The notes under the pieces are model-generated. The model worked only from the letters and a program-made list of their open reading frames with translations. It did not search any database and was not told the origin of the DNA. Both the position numbers and the translations under genes were made by a program. A DNA stretch of 64,000 bases, from the NCBI GenBank assembly GCA_025267735.1, contig CM046311.1:32216895-32280894 (forward strand). The letters are read 5' to 3'. This document shows, in pieces, positions 34,351 through 47,424 of the stretch. This DNA comes from Mactra quadrangularis. Its lineage: Eukaryota > Mollusca > Bivalvia > Venerida > Mactridae. Numbering within the stretch: the stretch's first letter is position 1; the number at the start of each line of letters is the position of its first letter.

Positions 34351-34456
34351 GACATAACAAAATACTTCCTCAAATGAACAAAAGTCTTCTTTAGAGCATG
34401 ATAACAAATTATTATCATAGTGCTTTAAAGGTACTATCCCAAAACACTATAATTTG

Positions 34457-34528
34457 CGGGTTTAGCAAGAAATGGTCATATCAATATAAGGAAAGAATAA
34501 GTTACAACTATTTTGCGCTAAACCTACG
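34457..34528. mobile_element. Palindromic mini-MITE P2, third copy
   Basis: GGGTTTAGCAAGAAATGGTC and AGTTACAACTATTTTGCGCTAAACC pair imperfectly. The centre is decayed. Confidence 0.55.
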
Positions 34529-34821
34529 TATTGTCCTTCTAATAACATGCTGCACTGAGAATATTGCCCCAACACTTCATTGTATATGCAATTTCAGAAC
34601 TAAGAACAATACATGCAATGCCACAGAAACTAGGTTACCAAAAAATTCTCATACAAGTAACTGGCTGCAAAAAATACTAGAACTTTTATTTAAATTCTTA
34701 TACATCAAGTCAGAAATATAAACAAAAAACAACAGAATAAATCTTTACTGAAGAACCAAGTGATGAATTAGGCTTTATAGCTACTTTCTTACAGATTTGG
34801 TATTTTTTACATTTTCAAATC

Positions 34822-34990
34822 ACTGTCAGTGTCAGTTGTCAGTCACTGACGGAAGTATGCACCTAGTAGTTGATTAACAACTAAATCCAGAGATTTAGTC
34901 TTTCCAGAAACAGTGAGTAGATGAACTGACCATTGTAATATAACCTATACAATGTGTTGCTATGGCGTTAAACCCAACAAAAAAATGTCA
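34822..34990 (+). repeat. SINE-A, 5'-truncated
   Basis: From GTCAGTTGTCAGTCACTGACGGAAG to the intact tail GCTATGGCGTTAAACCCAACAAAAAAA. It is one of the best-preserved SINE-A tails here. Confidence 0.85.
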
Positions 34991-36385
34991 GTGTCACTCT
35001 GTAATTGTGCTATATATATAATTTGTTTGTTTTGAAGGATTTTACGGCCTCTTTCAACAATCAGAACAGAGTCAAACACATTGGACAGTTCATCAAGCCA
35101 ATGTTTATGTGATGAACTAGTTATGATGCAAGTTAAATTATTTTTAGAGTCCCCTACAAATCAACAGTCTACTTTCTTACAGAGGCAAGGTTGGTGGCCA
35201 AAGTAAACTCATTACCAATTATCACAGTAAACCATACAGTGATATAAAGTCATCAATATAAACCACTCAACTAAGCGAGAAAATGAAACAAAAACTAGAA
35301 TAAACCTACAGTGCCCTCCAAAAGTTCTTTCAAAATAGAAACTTACACAAAAAACTTATTATGTATACCACTAGTAGCTTTACTATAAGGGCTAAAAAAG
35401 CTGTGTTAAGGGGAACCCGACCCTACCTTAGCAAAAGCAGCCGACCCTTTTTTTTCAAAGTTAGCAATTTTGTGGGTTTTTTTGTTCATTACTTTTTTTG
35501 CGAAATTCATGATAACAGATTAAATAGCGATTTTGTGAGTAAAAAAAACCCCAAAAACTTGGTACCTACTTAACCTAGTTCCTACCTAACTCTTTTCAGG
35601 CTGTTTTCCTAAACACAGAATTATTTTTTTGGGGCCTAATTTAAGCTTTATTCATGAAATAAACCCTTCATAAACTAACTAATGCTGATAATAATTGAAT
35701 TTCCCAGATGACTCTTAGTTTGGTTTTTTATTCATAGGGAAAATGTGAATCTCTCTATCCTAAATTCAGGCTTAATAAAATTAGTCTAATGTCTTTTGGA
35801 TGAGCCTGTATATTGTAGACAAAAATTAATGATATATTGAAATTTCATAGTTTATGTAATTTGCAACTTTCACATGAGTGACAGTGAATTCTTCATCTCT
35901 GATTGATCAGTAAACTATAATGAATAAATCAAAATGAGTTACAGTGAAACCCCTGTTTATAAGAACAGTCATTGCCTTTACCTACAAGCCCAAAGCCCAG
36001 GACTAGTGAAAATTGATTTCAGCATGTGAAAATTACTTATTTCATTTTGTTGGGCTAGTTGGTAATTTGCCATATACTATATAATAAAATAAATTTGGCT
36101 TGTGTAAAGAAAGTTTTGAGGCAATGACTGTAAAAAATCATCAGTTATCCAGAAAACTGAACTACTCCTGAAGTAATTGACAGTCAATTTTATTACTCTT
36201 CAATTTAAAAAAGATAAATTTAGGAAAATAATGCATTATCGGAACATCATTCATTTTCTAATCAGAATTTTTCAAATTCATCCCCTTGGCTTCATTTCTG
36301 TAAACAATTCATCTATCAATACTTTTTTTAAATGTCAAAATTAGGATTAGAGAGAGAAAATATGAGCAATTTTGGCATCATTCAA
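34991..36385. other. Intron 1, nothing firmly recognised
   Basis: 35361-35573 has a 71-codon plus ORF through an AAGGGGAACCCGACCCTACC...GCAGCCGACCC segment that looks like part of a dispersed repeat. No splice support was seen. Confidence 0.4.
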
Positions 36386-36444
36386 AGGGGAGTAACTGTC
36401 ATCAGTTCTTCTTCAAATGGAATGTACACAGTTATCTCCCTTTG
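36386..36444. repeat. Hairpin of the GGGAGATAACT motif
   Basis: AAAGGGGAGTAACTGT and ACAGTTATCTCCCTTTG form an imperfect inverted repeat with a loop of about 25 bases. The same motif forms a hairpin at 63262-63314. Confidence 0.6.
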
Positions 36445-37014
36445 TTTAAAAAAAAGCTGAACTCAATAGTCTTGTCTGATTATTTGAAGAATAACAAAAT
36501 ATCAATAATCCTTAATTCTGGCACAACAATCCTTCACATAGAATAGAATAAAGCATCAAAGTAGCCCATAAAATGATAATTTCTTCGAAATGCTCAGCTC
36601 ACAGCTAATCATATTTCCTTCAAGTATAACAACAATATTTTGTAGTAGCTATATTGTAGACATAATTAGATCTACAACAACACAACAATGTTCGCAAAGT
36701 GTATATTCAAACCTACTTCCTTTGAATATTATTATTAAGTATCATTTATCCAAGTTGCTTAAGAAGCTTGTTGGTTTGTAAATTACTTAATGGTTAATCA
36801 ATATCATTTTAGTCAGTGCTTTTATTTCTTACATAACAGGGACCATTTACAGGCACCTTCGCCCTTCTAGAATTTGTTTGAAATCATCCAGTTCATATTG
36901 GATTTTTCTTTCCCAATCAATGCAATTGCAACAAAATTTCCTAAAATGTTTAATATAAAATAAAGTACCAGGCTTCTTTCCCAAGTACTGAAAAATGCCT
37001 GTTTCACTTGTTTA

Positions 37015-37413
37015 CAATCTCCGTAAACAGAGATCCTGTAGAGCGTTGCCGTACTGGATCTCTACTTAGTCAATGCAAGGTCACGTCGAGATGAACTTTG
37101 TGTCGACCAATGAATGCGTAGCTTTCATCTAGACGAAAACACTATGAATCACATTTTAAATTCGTAATTTCTATTTTTAGACCAAGTTTTGCATGCTAAT
37201 TTAACAGTGGTATTATTCACAGTCTACGATTGGATGGCTCATTTCAAAATGCGTGACATAGTGGATGTAAACAAGTGACGTATCATAACAATTTCATCAT
37301 GAATATTATGATGAGAAAAGGTCACCTGAACATGACCTTCATTTGGAAAAGGCCAGATCTAAATTAGCAAGTATGCGAGCGGTCAAATTTTAGATAGGGT
37401 TTTAATCAGATTG
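37015..37413 (+). mobile_element. MULE-like MITE, complete, 399 bp
   Basis: Ends CAATCT/AGATTG with a perfect 9-bp duplication ACTTGTTTA at 37006-37014 and 37414-37422. It keeps the terminal hairpin (AGAGATCCTGTA...) and closely follows the 33.9-kb copy. Confidence 0.88.
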
Positions 37414-37422
37414 ACTTGTTTA

Positions 37423-39225
37423 CAGCCATCCTCCATCTAACCAACTTTTCATGAAGGGTTTAGTCTGAATGAACTAGGAATAAAACAAGCAAGAGTGCTA
37501 GATTAGAACTACACCATATTACCACAGTATTTGATGACTGCAGCTTAAAGATGGGAGCTAACTCTGGGTAGACTATACAATTTAGTACAATGTATCATTC
37601 CAAGTTATGTCCCTTTGATGATTGACTAAAAATTCAAAAAAAGAAAATTGTTCAATAATTATTCTTAAGTGGGCATATTAGTCTTCACTATTAGTTTATA
37701 TATAATTGAGTATTGAATGAAATGAAGTTAAATGAGGGACCTCCAGCTCTATAAAGATACATTATGTGCAGACCCTGGGTATGACACTTCATCCCTGAGA
37801 AAATGACTTTTGAGCCTGAATGGAGTTAAATTTTGTAAAAATCCTGATATTTATCATATAAGGATAGTACCTTATCTGCAAAATACAGTGGGTGCGTTTT
37901 TTGTTATTACGAAAATGGGTTGTCTTCCGATTGCTTTTTAAGCTCTATAAGGGCTGAGAAACAAACCTGGGATCAATTATCAAAATTATATTTCTCTCTA
38001 CCCATCCACAACACCATGACTATTGTGATTCTAACATAACACAACTTTATAATGCATTCTGATACATTCAAAGAAATAAATGAACATAGACATGAAACAA
38101 ATAATTTAAGATGATATAAATGATTTTGGATTATCTTGAACAATCTTAAAAGAAAACATGTAAGCCTTCTGACTAACTCACCACATTGAATCAATATAAA
38201 TATACATGTATATTGATAAATATTATATTGTCTATACAAATAGATAATAGTTGTCAGATTTTCCATTAAACAATAGATAAAGGAAATAAACGCATAAAAC
38301 AAAGTTGAATTATATTGTGTTGATTGTTTCACAGCGCTGAACTATTCCCTTAATCTGAATCCATGCAAGTTTAAAACTTTCCAAATACTCCTACATATTA
38401 ATATAAAAAACAGAATCTCAATTTTTCCTTGATTCCTTTTTTTTAAAACAAGAGTATAAAAATTCCTTGAACATGTCTTGACCATTAAAAAGAAAAAAAA
38501 AAAATTTATTTGTATCTATAATTTGCAATTGTAACCCACAAGACATTTTTCAGTATTTCTGGAAGGGGTCAAGGCATTACTTTATATGGATCATTTCATG
38601 AAATTTTATCATAATTTTATTGAAAGTGGAAGGAAAAATCCTAGATAAACTCCAAAGTTAAGAAAAACTGCATGATTTTAACAAATATTCAGAAGGGGAA
38701 TTGGTCAGAAAACAGCCCCAGTAATATAAGGGGAAAAACAGTCCAGACTCAGTATGCAAAAATATAAAGAATACAACTTATAGTGCAAGCAATTCTTTAA
38801 CTTCTTAACTTTTCATTGTTGAATGATTATAGATATTGTTAATTCTTAAAAACCTTTTATATCAAAAAACTTCTTTAACATGACCTTTAAATGTATCAAA
38901 AATACATTTTTATTGTAACATAAAGTCTGTGATCTGGTTAAGTCAATATTTGCTCAACATTGAGTCTATCTGCAGTGTTTAAGATAAATAAATATACTTT
39001 AAATATATGCTTGAATAAATTAAATGATAAAAGATTTCTATAAAAGAAAATGTTAATACGTGAGTAAACAATAAAAATAGTAAAAAGATTTTAACACTTT
39101 AAAGTCAGAGTCGTTACAATTGATATATAAATAGTCTTAAATACTCACAGCAAGATGAAATACTACAGCTCCTAACATATAGGTGTGGCCGGGAAGTTAG
39201 AATTATTAAAATGATACTTTGGTTT
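37423..39225. other. Intron 1, nothing recognised
   Basis: AT-rich sequence. A 119-codon minus ORF at 37973-38332 is rich in Ile, Leu, Tyr and Cys, lacks splice support and is treated as chance. Confidence 0.4.
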
Positions 39226-39325
39226 GAAACATTTTTTACCATTCATTTTTTTCTCATGAGCCAACTTATGTCTGAAACATTTTTTACCATTCATTTTTTT
39301 TTTCTCATGAGCCAACTTATCTCTT
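39226..39325. repeat. Two-copy tandem duplication of about 50 bp
   Basis: GAAACATTTTTTACCATTCATTTTTTTCTCATGAGCCAACTTATGTCT occurs twice in a row, differing mainly in T-run length. The high identity suggests a young duplication. Confidence 0.88.
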
Positions 39326-39334
39326 AGTCCCATA

Positions 39335-39640
39335 AAATCAAGCCGTAGGCCGTGGGAAGCCTTGTGTATTAAGGTGACAGTATGCACATAGCACAAAACA
39401 ACACACCCGTACTGAGCCGTGGCTGAAAGATATGCAAGTTAAATCCATACTCGGTCACGATTTTGTTCACCATTTGACTTTTACACTGACATGTGTATCC
39501 ATGGCTTATCTCACGGACCCTGAAAAATACAACAGTCTGCACGGGTACGCAAAAGCTCTTAGAGTCCTTGTGGAGCTTGATTGCACGGTGCCTGTACAGT
39601 GCCCTCATGGCTAATTCTATGTTTTATGGGACTGTAGCAT
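39335..39640. other. GC-richer segment, open on both strands
   Basis: It has more GC than its surroundings, with open frames of 60 codons (plus) and 79 codons (minus). A minus acceptor-like TTGTATTTTTCAG lies inside, followed by GGTCCGTGAGATAAGCC. No frame links to the gene model. It may be a worn coding fragment from a transposon or pseudogene. Confidence 0.3.
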
Positions 39641-39979
39641 TACTTGTCCCCCCGTACCAGCACTTAGGGTGAAGTTTCTTTCTCAGGGAAACAAATGTCA
39701 GGATTTTGGAATAGTATTGTCTGTATGAAAATTTGGGGCAGATTGCAGTCGGAAATGGGACAGAATTGGGGCAGAATCATAGATATCTGATCAGAAATGG
39801 CACAGAATGGCAAACATGTAGAATTGCCATATTCATGTGGGTTTTTAAAAGTCAGAATTTTGTTTGGGCAGAAAACAGTACTTAATATTCCATGAGGAAA
39901 TATTTCTAAAATCCACTCTGAGTTTGATCTGTTCCATCAATAACACTAGGCCCTGGCTTCAGATTAATATTTGATTGTT

Positions 39980-40710
39980 TGGGTTTTACACCTTGCCAAC
40001 ACAAATTAAAGGTCGTTGTACAGTAGTCAGTGCACCTAACCTAGCTTTTCTGGACTCTAGTCTATAACTAGTGCTCACCTACTCTTCCACAAGACTAACA
40101 ACTTTTCCATATACCTTATTAATGGAGGAAAGTGGCATAAATGTCAAATTTTTTATGGAAGGTATAACAACCCTGGGTGGAATCTGAATATATGGAAAAC
40201 TAGATTTGAAATCCTGGCACACTACTGACTAGGGGTGTAACAATACGGTAAAAACCGTATTGCAATATATTGCAATACACGAAACCCGTATTGCAATATA
40301 TTGCAATATATTGCGATACATATTATTCTTTGCGCATAAATGCATAGCATGAATTAATGCACGTGCATTGTCTTAACTTGATCAACATTGTACATAGATA
40401 TTTGTATTTTCAAATGATATACACGTATTATGCAAATGTTTGAATAAGTTAGAAAAAAGGTTTTGAATGGACTTTCAAAGATTATTATTTTCTAATTTAC
40501 CAAAAATATTTCAAGTTTCCAAACACATTTAAACATTTATTCAAGCACTTAAATTTCAGACTCTGATATAAACAATCAGTATGGAACATAACTAGAAAAC
40601 CGGTTCAGAGAAAAACGAACCGGTTAAAAACCGTCAGAAGTCGTATTGCAATATAAACCGGTATATCGGTTAGCCGTTACATCCCTACTGCTGACTGCTC
40701 TTATAGGACC
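39980..40710 (-). repeat. SINE-B interrupted by a hAT MITE
   Basis: Body and tail at 39980-40229 (CAGTGCACCTAACCTAGC, TTATGGAAGGTATAAC, AGATTTGAAATCCTGGCAC), continuing at 40688-40705. The MITE at 40230-40687 sits in the head. Confidence 0.8.
40230..40687 (-). mobile_element. hAT-type MITE (family 2), inverted copy
   Basis: Ends TAGGGGTGTAAC/GTTACATCCCTA. The 8-bp flanks CTACTGAC and CTGCTGAC match at 7 of 8. Read in reverse it follows 28302-28750 along its full length. Confidence 0.9.
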
Positions 40711-42133
40711 CAGATTCTTCGGTTAATAGGTAGAGGTGAATACAGGGGCCGTCATTGAAAATCGCAATATCCATGCATCTCTGATTCTTGACTGACAATC
40801 CAATATCGATTAGCAATTTGGAATATTGATACAATCTAGTATTTTATAAAGCTATAAACTAAATGAATTTAGTTAATTTCCCTGTGTTGTATTTATTTTT
40901 TTCACCTGAATGAATGAAATGGGCTGTCAAGTGCACAGTTTGTTTTATGTCTGAAACATCATGAGAGCATTAAACAGAATATATAATATATATAATATAT
41001 ATACTGGTTCTAGTGGATTCTATTAGGCTCCTTGTCTGACACGATATATCACCTATACTTGCCTTTTGATAAATGGATAAAAAAATTCCTATCAATGACA
41101 ACCCTAGTGAATACTGCTATTCTATCAATAACAATTGTATTTTGACTACAACAATCAGCTGATTCATCACCTGTAGTCAATAGTGATTAGTGAGTGATGA
41201 CCTAATAATGACAAAGTACAAATGGAGTGACCATCGCTTATTTAAATGGTATAATGAACAGTATTCACTGACCAATATGTGTTAATAGACAATCGGTCAA
41301 AAAGTGACCAAAGCCGCCCTCACAATACTTACTGTTAATTGCCCATCATAAAAAATCTTGATAGAAAAGCAAGTTGGATAATACACATCAAAATTGTGCT
41401 AATTAACAGTCAATTAATAACGATGATTGACATCTAATGACCTTCAATTAACGTAAACCTATACATGTCATTTTCACGAAATAAAACTAGACACATAATT
41501 GTACATGACAAACAAACGATGTACTGTACGTAACATACATGTTGTTGTGTTTATATTAATTATAATAATCATTGTTTTACAAGTGTATATGTATTGCATT
41601 AAAGGTACACTCTAGTTCATGGACAATAAGTTGACAGATTGTTGTGATCATAGCACAATTGTAATTAGTAGGACTGGTGGTTAATTAAAACATACTCATG
41701 GGTCATCATTTTTAGACTTTCGGCAATTTGGCCTTTCGGCTTAAGTTATACCACAAGTAAATTGACGACTATTGACGATTCAAATGCCTGACCAGTTTAA
41801 CCTGCAGAGTGATACACGTGTCTCTGGTATACTACCCAGTCAGCGATAAGAGTAGTTCCGTCATCTCCCTAATACACTAAGAAGTATACATGTACCTAGT
41901 AATCAATGAAGTGCTAATATCAACCACAGCAAATCAAAGGTTTTCATTCCATGTTGAGAAGTTTATGTAGTAAGGGCAATAAAATGATTTGTATATTGAT
42001 AGTGCATATAGCTGTTCAATGAAATGCACTGCTCGATTCGATTCGTACTTGAATCTACTGTTTTAGGAGTAATATTTAGAATGGATTTGTTAGATTTCAA
42101 TGTGCACGAAAGCCTTTCTGTATTTCAATACTT
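40711..42133. other. Intron 1, nothing recognised
   Basis: AT-rich, with a short (TA)n stretch at about 40980-41003. No exon or known repeat was supported. Confidence 0.4.
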
Positions 42134-42452
42134 AGATTTTGTTGGGTTTAACGCCGTAGCAACACATTGTATAGGTTTTATCACTGCAGTAAGTCAATCT
42201 ACTCACTGTTCCTGGAAAGGCTTAATCTCTGGATTTAGCTTTTAACCAACTACTAGGTGCATACTTCCATCAGTGAATGACTACTGCCGTACATGACTTA
42301 AAAGTAGGAGAAGTATTTAGTGGTAGGAGGGAGAATGGCTGTAGAAATTATTACTTGACAAACTTCACTAAAGTATGCCCCATCTGAGAGTTGAACCCAC
42401 AACCCCTGGAACAGTAGACCTGTGCACTCTTGACCCAGCTAGCCAAACAGTC
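42134..42452 (-). repeat. SINE-A, full length with a small insertion
   Basis: Tail TTTTGTTGGGTTTAACGCCGTAGC through head GACCCAGCTAGCCAAACAG. About 15 extra bases sit near 42305. Confidence 0.87.
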
Positions 42453-42697
42453 AGGCTGGTTGTTAAAATATATCCATGGGTCAATTATTATCATTATTGT
42501 ATTATATGTAACAGGTTTATGGATCACAAAAATAATATGTTAACATCAATATATCAGTAAGCAGATTTGCATGTGCATACAATAAATTATGAAATAATGT
42601 TGTTGTTTTCAACATGCTGTAATAAAACATGTTGTTTTCTTCTGACATGCATAATAAAAAGAGAATATTAGGCATGCATCATTTAGTGCTTGGGTTA

Positions 42698-42970
42698 CAA
42701 AATGTTCCGTAATGATACATACGGAACTCCTCGGCCATTTGCTGCGAATAATCTTGGACATATTTAGACGCTATTTTGAAACTATCGGTGTTGAAGTAAA
42801 CAAATATATGGTCGTTTAGGCATTGAGTGATGTTTCGTTTTTAGTCCGTAAATTTTGAAACATCACTCATTGCCTTAACGATCGCATATTTGTGTATTAG
42901 ATTAGATTATTCGCAGCGAATGGCCAAGGAGTTCCGAATGTATCGTAATGTAACGTTCTGTAACATTTTG
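42698..42970. mobile_element. Fold-back MITE F5 (273 bp)
   Basis: The outer arms contain CGGAACTCCTCGGCCATTTG on the left, paired with ATTCGCAGCGAATGGCCAAGGAGTTCCG on the right. The inner arms are GGCATTGAGTGATGTTTC and GAAACATCACTCATTGCC. The ends share CAAAATGTT. The whole element would fold on itself. Confidence 0.8.
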
Positions 42971-43111
42971 TGTAATTGAACACGCTACTGGCAATTGACA
43001 CAAAGTAAACCATAAGCCTATTCTGACTCACTAGAAATGTCATACAATTTAATCGCTTAACATTTGCGGAACAATCACAAGAAAGACTTGTAATTTTGGC
43101 AATATAAAAAG

Positions 43112-43388
43112 TCTTTTTTTTATTGTTGAGTTTAAAATGCCACAGTAACACATTGTATAGGTCACATCACCTTCTCAACATTCCTGGAAAGTCATGGCTA
43201 GTAAATACATACTTCTATCAATGACTGATAACTGCCCCACATCACTTAGAATCTGTGGTAGGAGGGAGAATGGCTGTAAAAAATTATTTTATGGCCAAGC
43301 TCCATGAAAGTATGTCCTGCTTGGGTATCTAACTCACAACCCCTTGATCAGTAGATTTTTGGTCTACCGACTGAGCTAGCTTGGTGAA
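43112..43388 (-). repeat. SINE-A with internal deletion
   Basis: Tail TTATTGTTGAGTTTAAAATGCC, a deletion removing the GGATTTAGCTGTTAACC block, then a head ending CCGACTGAGCTAGCTTGG. Confidence 0.82.
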
Positions 43389-44500
43389 AGGTCAATTAAA
43401 GAAAGGACATTAAATGTATTCCTTTAATAAATAGTCCTCGAACACTAACTGGTTTTATTATGATTTTAAGTAATGAGTCAAATTTTAAATAGCCAGTCTA
43501 TATGAAATAATTTTCATTAGCCCAAATTAATCTTCATAATTCCCTGGTTTCAGGCTTGTGAATCAAGGAGAAGACTACTGATAAACAATGGACAATTTCC
43601 AATAGTTTGCTACTATCAGTTCCAAAGTGGAAACCCCTTGGGTTCTGGTTTTTGATATTTGTTTGTGTCATCCTTTTTATAATAAAGATAAAAAAATGTA
43701 AAAACATCTTTGTCCATGTTTTTTGGCTGTTTGGAAGGTCTGGATTGTATGACAGTTGCCGTTCCTAACATGTTCGCATATAAAACAAATAATATAATAT
43801 ACCTGTCCTTGTATCAACATGCAATGTCATTCCATGAACTTTAATCTATACAAATATTGTATTTAATTTAAGATCAATTATACATTGTGATCTACATGTG
43901 TACATAAATAGATTTTCAAACTATCAACTAATTTTTATAAATTATTATTTAATCTAAGATTGATCTAAGTTAAAGATATCGAAATAGTTAGTATCAATTA
44001 TAAATTGATATTTAATCAATCGAAGTAAACATAATGTTATCAATACAAGACTAACTAATCAAGGAATGTCTAAGTAACTCTAAAAATGGCAGTTCAAGTA
44101 GGACCCAGGGCAGGGGGAGGTGTAGGTTATCAATTCATAAAAAATTGTGGTCTCTTCTTTGAAAATTTATATTCATAATGATTTTTATGGGGTTTAGATG
44201 GTGATTGGCTGGGGGTGGGGGTAGTCAAACTAGGATGCGGTCCCTTTTGAAATAAACAAATTATTTGAAAATTAGAACTTGATCATTAGGGCTTAATGTG
44301 AATTTAAAAGGGGCATGACAAGGGTGTGTGGTTTAGTCATTTTTGTAAAAAAAAATTAAAAATCCTTAAAAAAAGTTGAAAATTGAAACTTTATGACGAA
44401 TCAATAATATTTTTGGTGTCTGAATGTCAAATGGTTAATTTTACTTGTTTTACAACCATCAAAAGTCACATACGGGGCACTGTCCACTCAACTATATAAT
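43389..44500. other. Intron 1, nothing recognised
   Basis: AT-rich with G-rich patches near 44110 and 44210 (CTGGGGGTGGGGG). Confidence 0.4.
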
Positions 44501-44501
44501 T

Positions 44502-44945
44502 TCTCAGAATACACGGGTCATGGGTTTGAGGCTAAGCACAACAACGTGCTATGGTTAGTTGTTGGGCTTAGCTTTATGTTTTATGTTTGAATACAGGTGA
44601 ATGACAACATTATTATCTAACCCTGTAAATATTTATCTAGTTACCCCACCCACTCAAAAATACTCAGAATACACAGGTCATGGGTTTGAGGCTAAGCCCA
44701 ACAACTAACCATAGTGTTTACTGTAAGATACATTGTACTTGCTAACAGAAGATGAGAGTCCAAATATTGGAAGTTTTTGGGAATCCCCCATATCTAGGAC
44801 AGACCCCCTTGAACAAAATGCCTGGCTCCAACCCTGTTCTTAAAACTTGGCAATAATTATAAAATGTTTGAATACAGGTGAATGACAACATTATTATCTA
44901 ACCCTGTAAATATTTATCTAGTTACCCCCACCCACTCAAAAATAC
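44502..44945. repeat. Local duplications with a hairpin
   Basis: Block X (GTTTGAATACAGGTGAATGAC to CCCACTCAAAAATAC) occurs at about 44585-44662 and 44870-44945, with one indel. Block Y (CTCAGAATACACGGGTCATG to CAACAAC) occurs at 44502-44545 and 44661-44702. The first Y copy runs into its own inverted arm (GCTAAGCACAACAAC/GTTGTTGGGCTTAGC). Confidence 0.85.
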
Positions 44946-45420
44946 ACAGGGGTGTAGCCCTAGGGTAAGTCAGGACTTCAATAACCCTAGAATGCTTCAG
45001 AGTGGGTCCGCAAATGATACCAAACAAAATACAACATGTATCAAAATTTGTTAGAACACAGTACAAGTGATTCAATATGACATAAAAATTTTGCAAACAG
45101 TATTTCTCAAATTTCAACTCCCCCCCAGCAAAATATGCAGAATCTGCCTCTGAACATGTTTGATTCATTTAATAAAAATTTCCATGAGTAAGAACTACAA
45201 ATAAAGAGTAAATAAAATATTTTGACATTTTGTATCCAGTTTAACTTTATTACATTATATTTATTTCCGATCAATACAGTTTGTTACAATGCATGTTTCC
45301 CATGTAAAATACATGTAAAATAAACAAATCAAATATGAACTATACATTACATACGAAGGCAAAGCAAGACAACCTAAAGAACAAAAGGTGCAATTCCATT
45401 TGCATTGCAAGTAAAACTCA

Positions 45421-45690
45421 ACCTGTCTAGGTCAGTTGTCGAGTCTTGAGGGGTCTCAGGTTTGATTTCTGGGTCGGGCATTCTTTCGGGAACTTGGTCA
45501 TCAAATAACTTCTGAGGCTATTATCCCTGCTAACACTGATTCTATACCATGTAGGTCAGTTGTCAGTCACTGACGGAAGTACCAGTATGTGCCTAGTAAC
45601 TGGTTAACAGCTTATTCCAGAGATTTAACCTTTCCAGGAAAGGTGAGAAGGTTGACTGACTTCTTTAAACCCAACAAAAACAACAACAAA
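45421..45690 (+). repeat. SINE-A, head degraded
   Basis: GTCGAGTCTTGAGGGGTCTCAGG through TTTAAACCCAACAAAAACAACAACAA. It retains the AAC-rich 3' end. Confidence 0.83.
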
Positions 45691-46305
45691 TCAAGTAAAA
45701 CTGCACACTGGGCATACAGCCAACTTTTAACTATGAGGCCTTGAATCGAAAGGAATATAAGAAAAGATTACCCAATTGGACACACTGCTTACTGCTGCCA
45801 GCATCTCATTCAGTACTCACTGAGGTAAAGAAACCCCTCACCCTTCACCACAAGCCCACATCCACTAAATTCCCTGCAAGCCATCTTTTACATGTACAAA
45901 TACTTTGCTTTAACTACTATGTACATTTAATTGACAATGTTTAATACAATTTATGTACCCATACAAACAAGTACATAATTAATGGACAATTCTCTACACA
46001 GTAATTTTCACATGTATATCTCTACAAAGTGCAATGAAGTGTGTCTGCACTCTTTATAATGTAACACACACCCCAAGTGCAGTGGGGTGACTGAAAATTA
46101 GTTTTACTGTAAAACAACCAATAACATCAAACTATTATACCCACTACGAAAAGAGATGATCCCATAGGTCATTACTCATAGGTCTATATTAGCAACCACA
46201 AGACCAGCGCTTTACCATTTCAGAATTGCAGAGTCATGATAACATCCGATCAGCAATAGGGGTATATTTTGGATTTTACATTCAGTTTTAGTCAGCCCTT
46301 TTTAT

Positions 46306-46430
46306 TAGGGTTTCTACAGTGACTAACACACCTAACCAACTTTTCTGGACAAAATTATTTATACCAGTACTCTTCCAAAAGGAGCTGGCAATTTCTCCAT
46401 GTAACAGAATAGCCAAATACATGTATATGG
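46306..46430 (-). repeat. SINE-B, 3' part only
   Basis: CAGTGACTAACACACCTAACCAACTTTTCTGGAC...CCAGTACTCTTCCAAAAGGAGCTGGCAATTTC. It is diverged and 5'-truncated. Confidence 0.65.
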
Positions 46431-47420
46431 AAAAAAATTACCTGCCCAAGATTGGAATGGAATGCATATGGCCAGATTTGCATACAAACTTACTACATTG
46501 CACCATTATCACAGCAAAAAGACAAAAACAAACATACAAGATTTCAGGCTAGCCTTAAAAACATATTAAAACAAATTTACAGATTGATCTTGTATTCAGA
46601 TTGCATGATACAAATATGTAAACTATTTTTCCATACTGATCATTTACAACTTAATTAATACATGTACTACTAAAGATGTAATATGTCATTTTATTAGTCT
46701 AATTAGATGTGTTTTTCAGTACATTATTCAAATCAACCGATCAATGAGTGTCTTACATTGTGATATACTAAATTAACCAATCACTGAATAGTATTCAGTG
46801 AGGCACAACCAAATAAGCAAATCAGTGACAGTCTTACTGTGTGACACATGAAACCTACCAATCACATAGTATAACAGTGGCACATATTAAAAGCAACCAA
46901 CCAATGAGAACTCCAGTTAAGTGAACTGGAAAGTGCTGAGGGAAGCTGAGGTTAGGTTCATTTGGAAACTATGAATAAATTTATACTCAAATAGCCCCTG
47001 GCTTAAATTGCAAGTGTAAACAACTACCACAACAATTTGTAAACAGCTTCTACCTGCAAAATAACAATTTTTCCCTTTCATTAAATGTCAAATACCAACA
47101 GGGAGATACAGTGATAATTACAAGGTATATATCACAATAAAGTTTTTAACTAATTTAAGTGATAAAACAGGGGTTTCAGTACCATTTAACTTAAGTCCTT
47201 TCAATTAAAGTACAATTTAATTGGCTAATACAACTAGCTTGCCAGTAAGTATATGATGCAATGATTATACAAAACCAAAGATCAAATGAGTTTGAAAATT
47301 TTGCCAACTTTAAATTGCAACATTTGTTTTGGGCAATAGATAACATCAAAGACAAAGGGCAATAATTCATGAAACTATAATTGAAAATAGATTCAGTATT
47401 TATGAACAAGGATTTCAAAT
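46431..47420. other. Intron 1, nothing recognised
   Basis: AT-rich. 46730-46920 holds loosely repeated AACCAATCA/TGAGTG words (CCAAT-box-like) without a regular period. Confidence 0.35.
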
Positions 47421-47424
47421 AAAT

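Noticed and set aside
34398..34721. 107-codon plus ORF
   Set aside because: It overlaps a P2 palindrome copy, has no splice support and has no convincing coding composition.
37973..38332. 119-codon minus ORF
   Set aside because: The composition is dominated by Ile, Leu, Tyr and Cys, as expected for AT-rich DNA. There is no phase-matched splice site and no recognisable motif.
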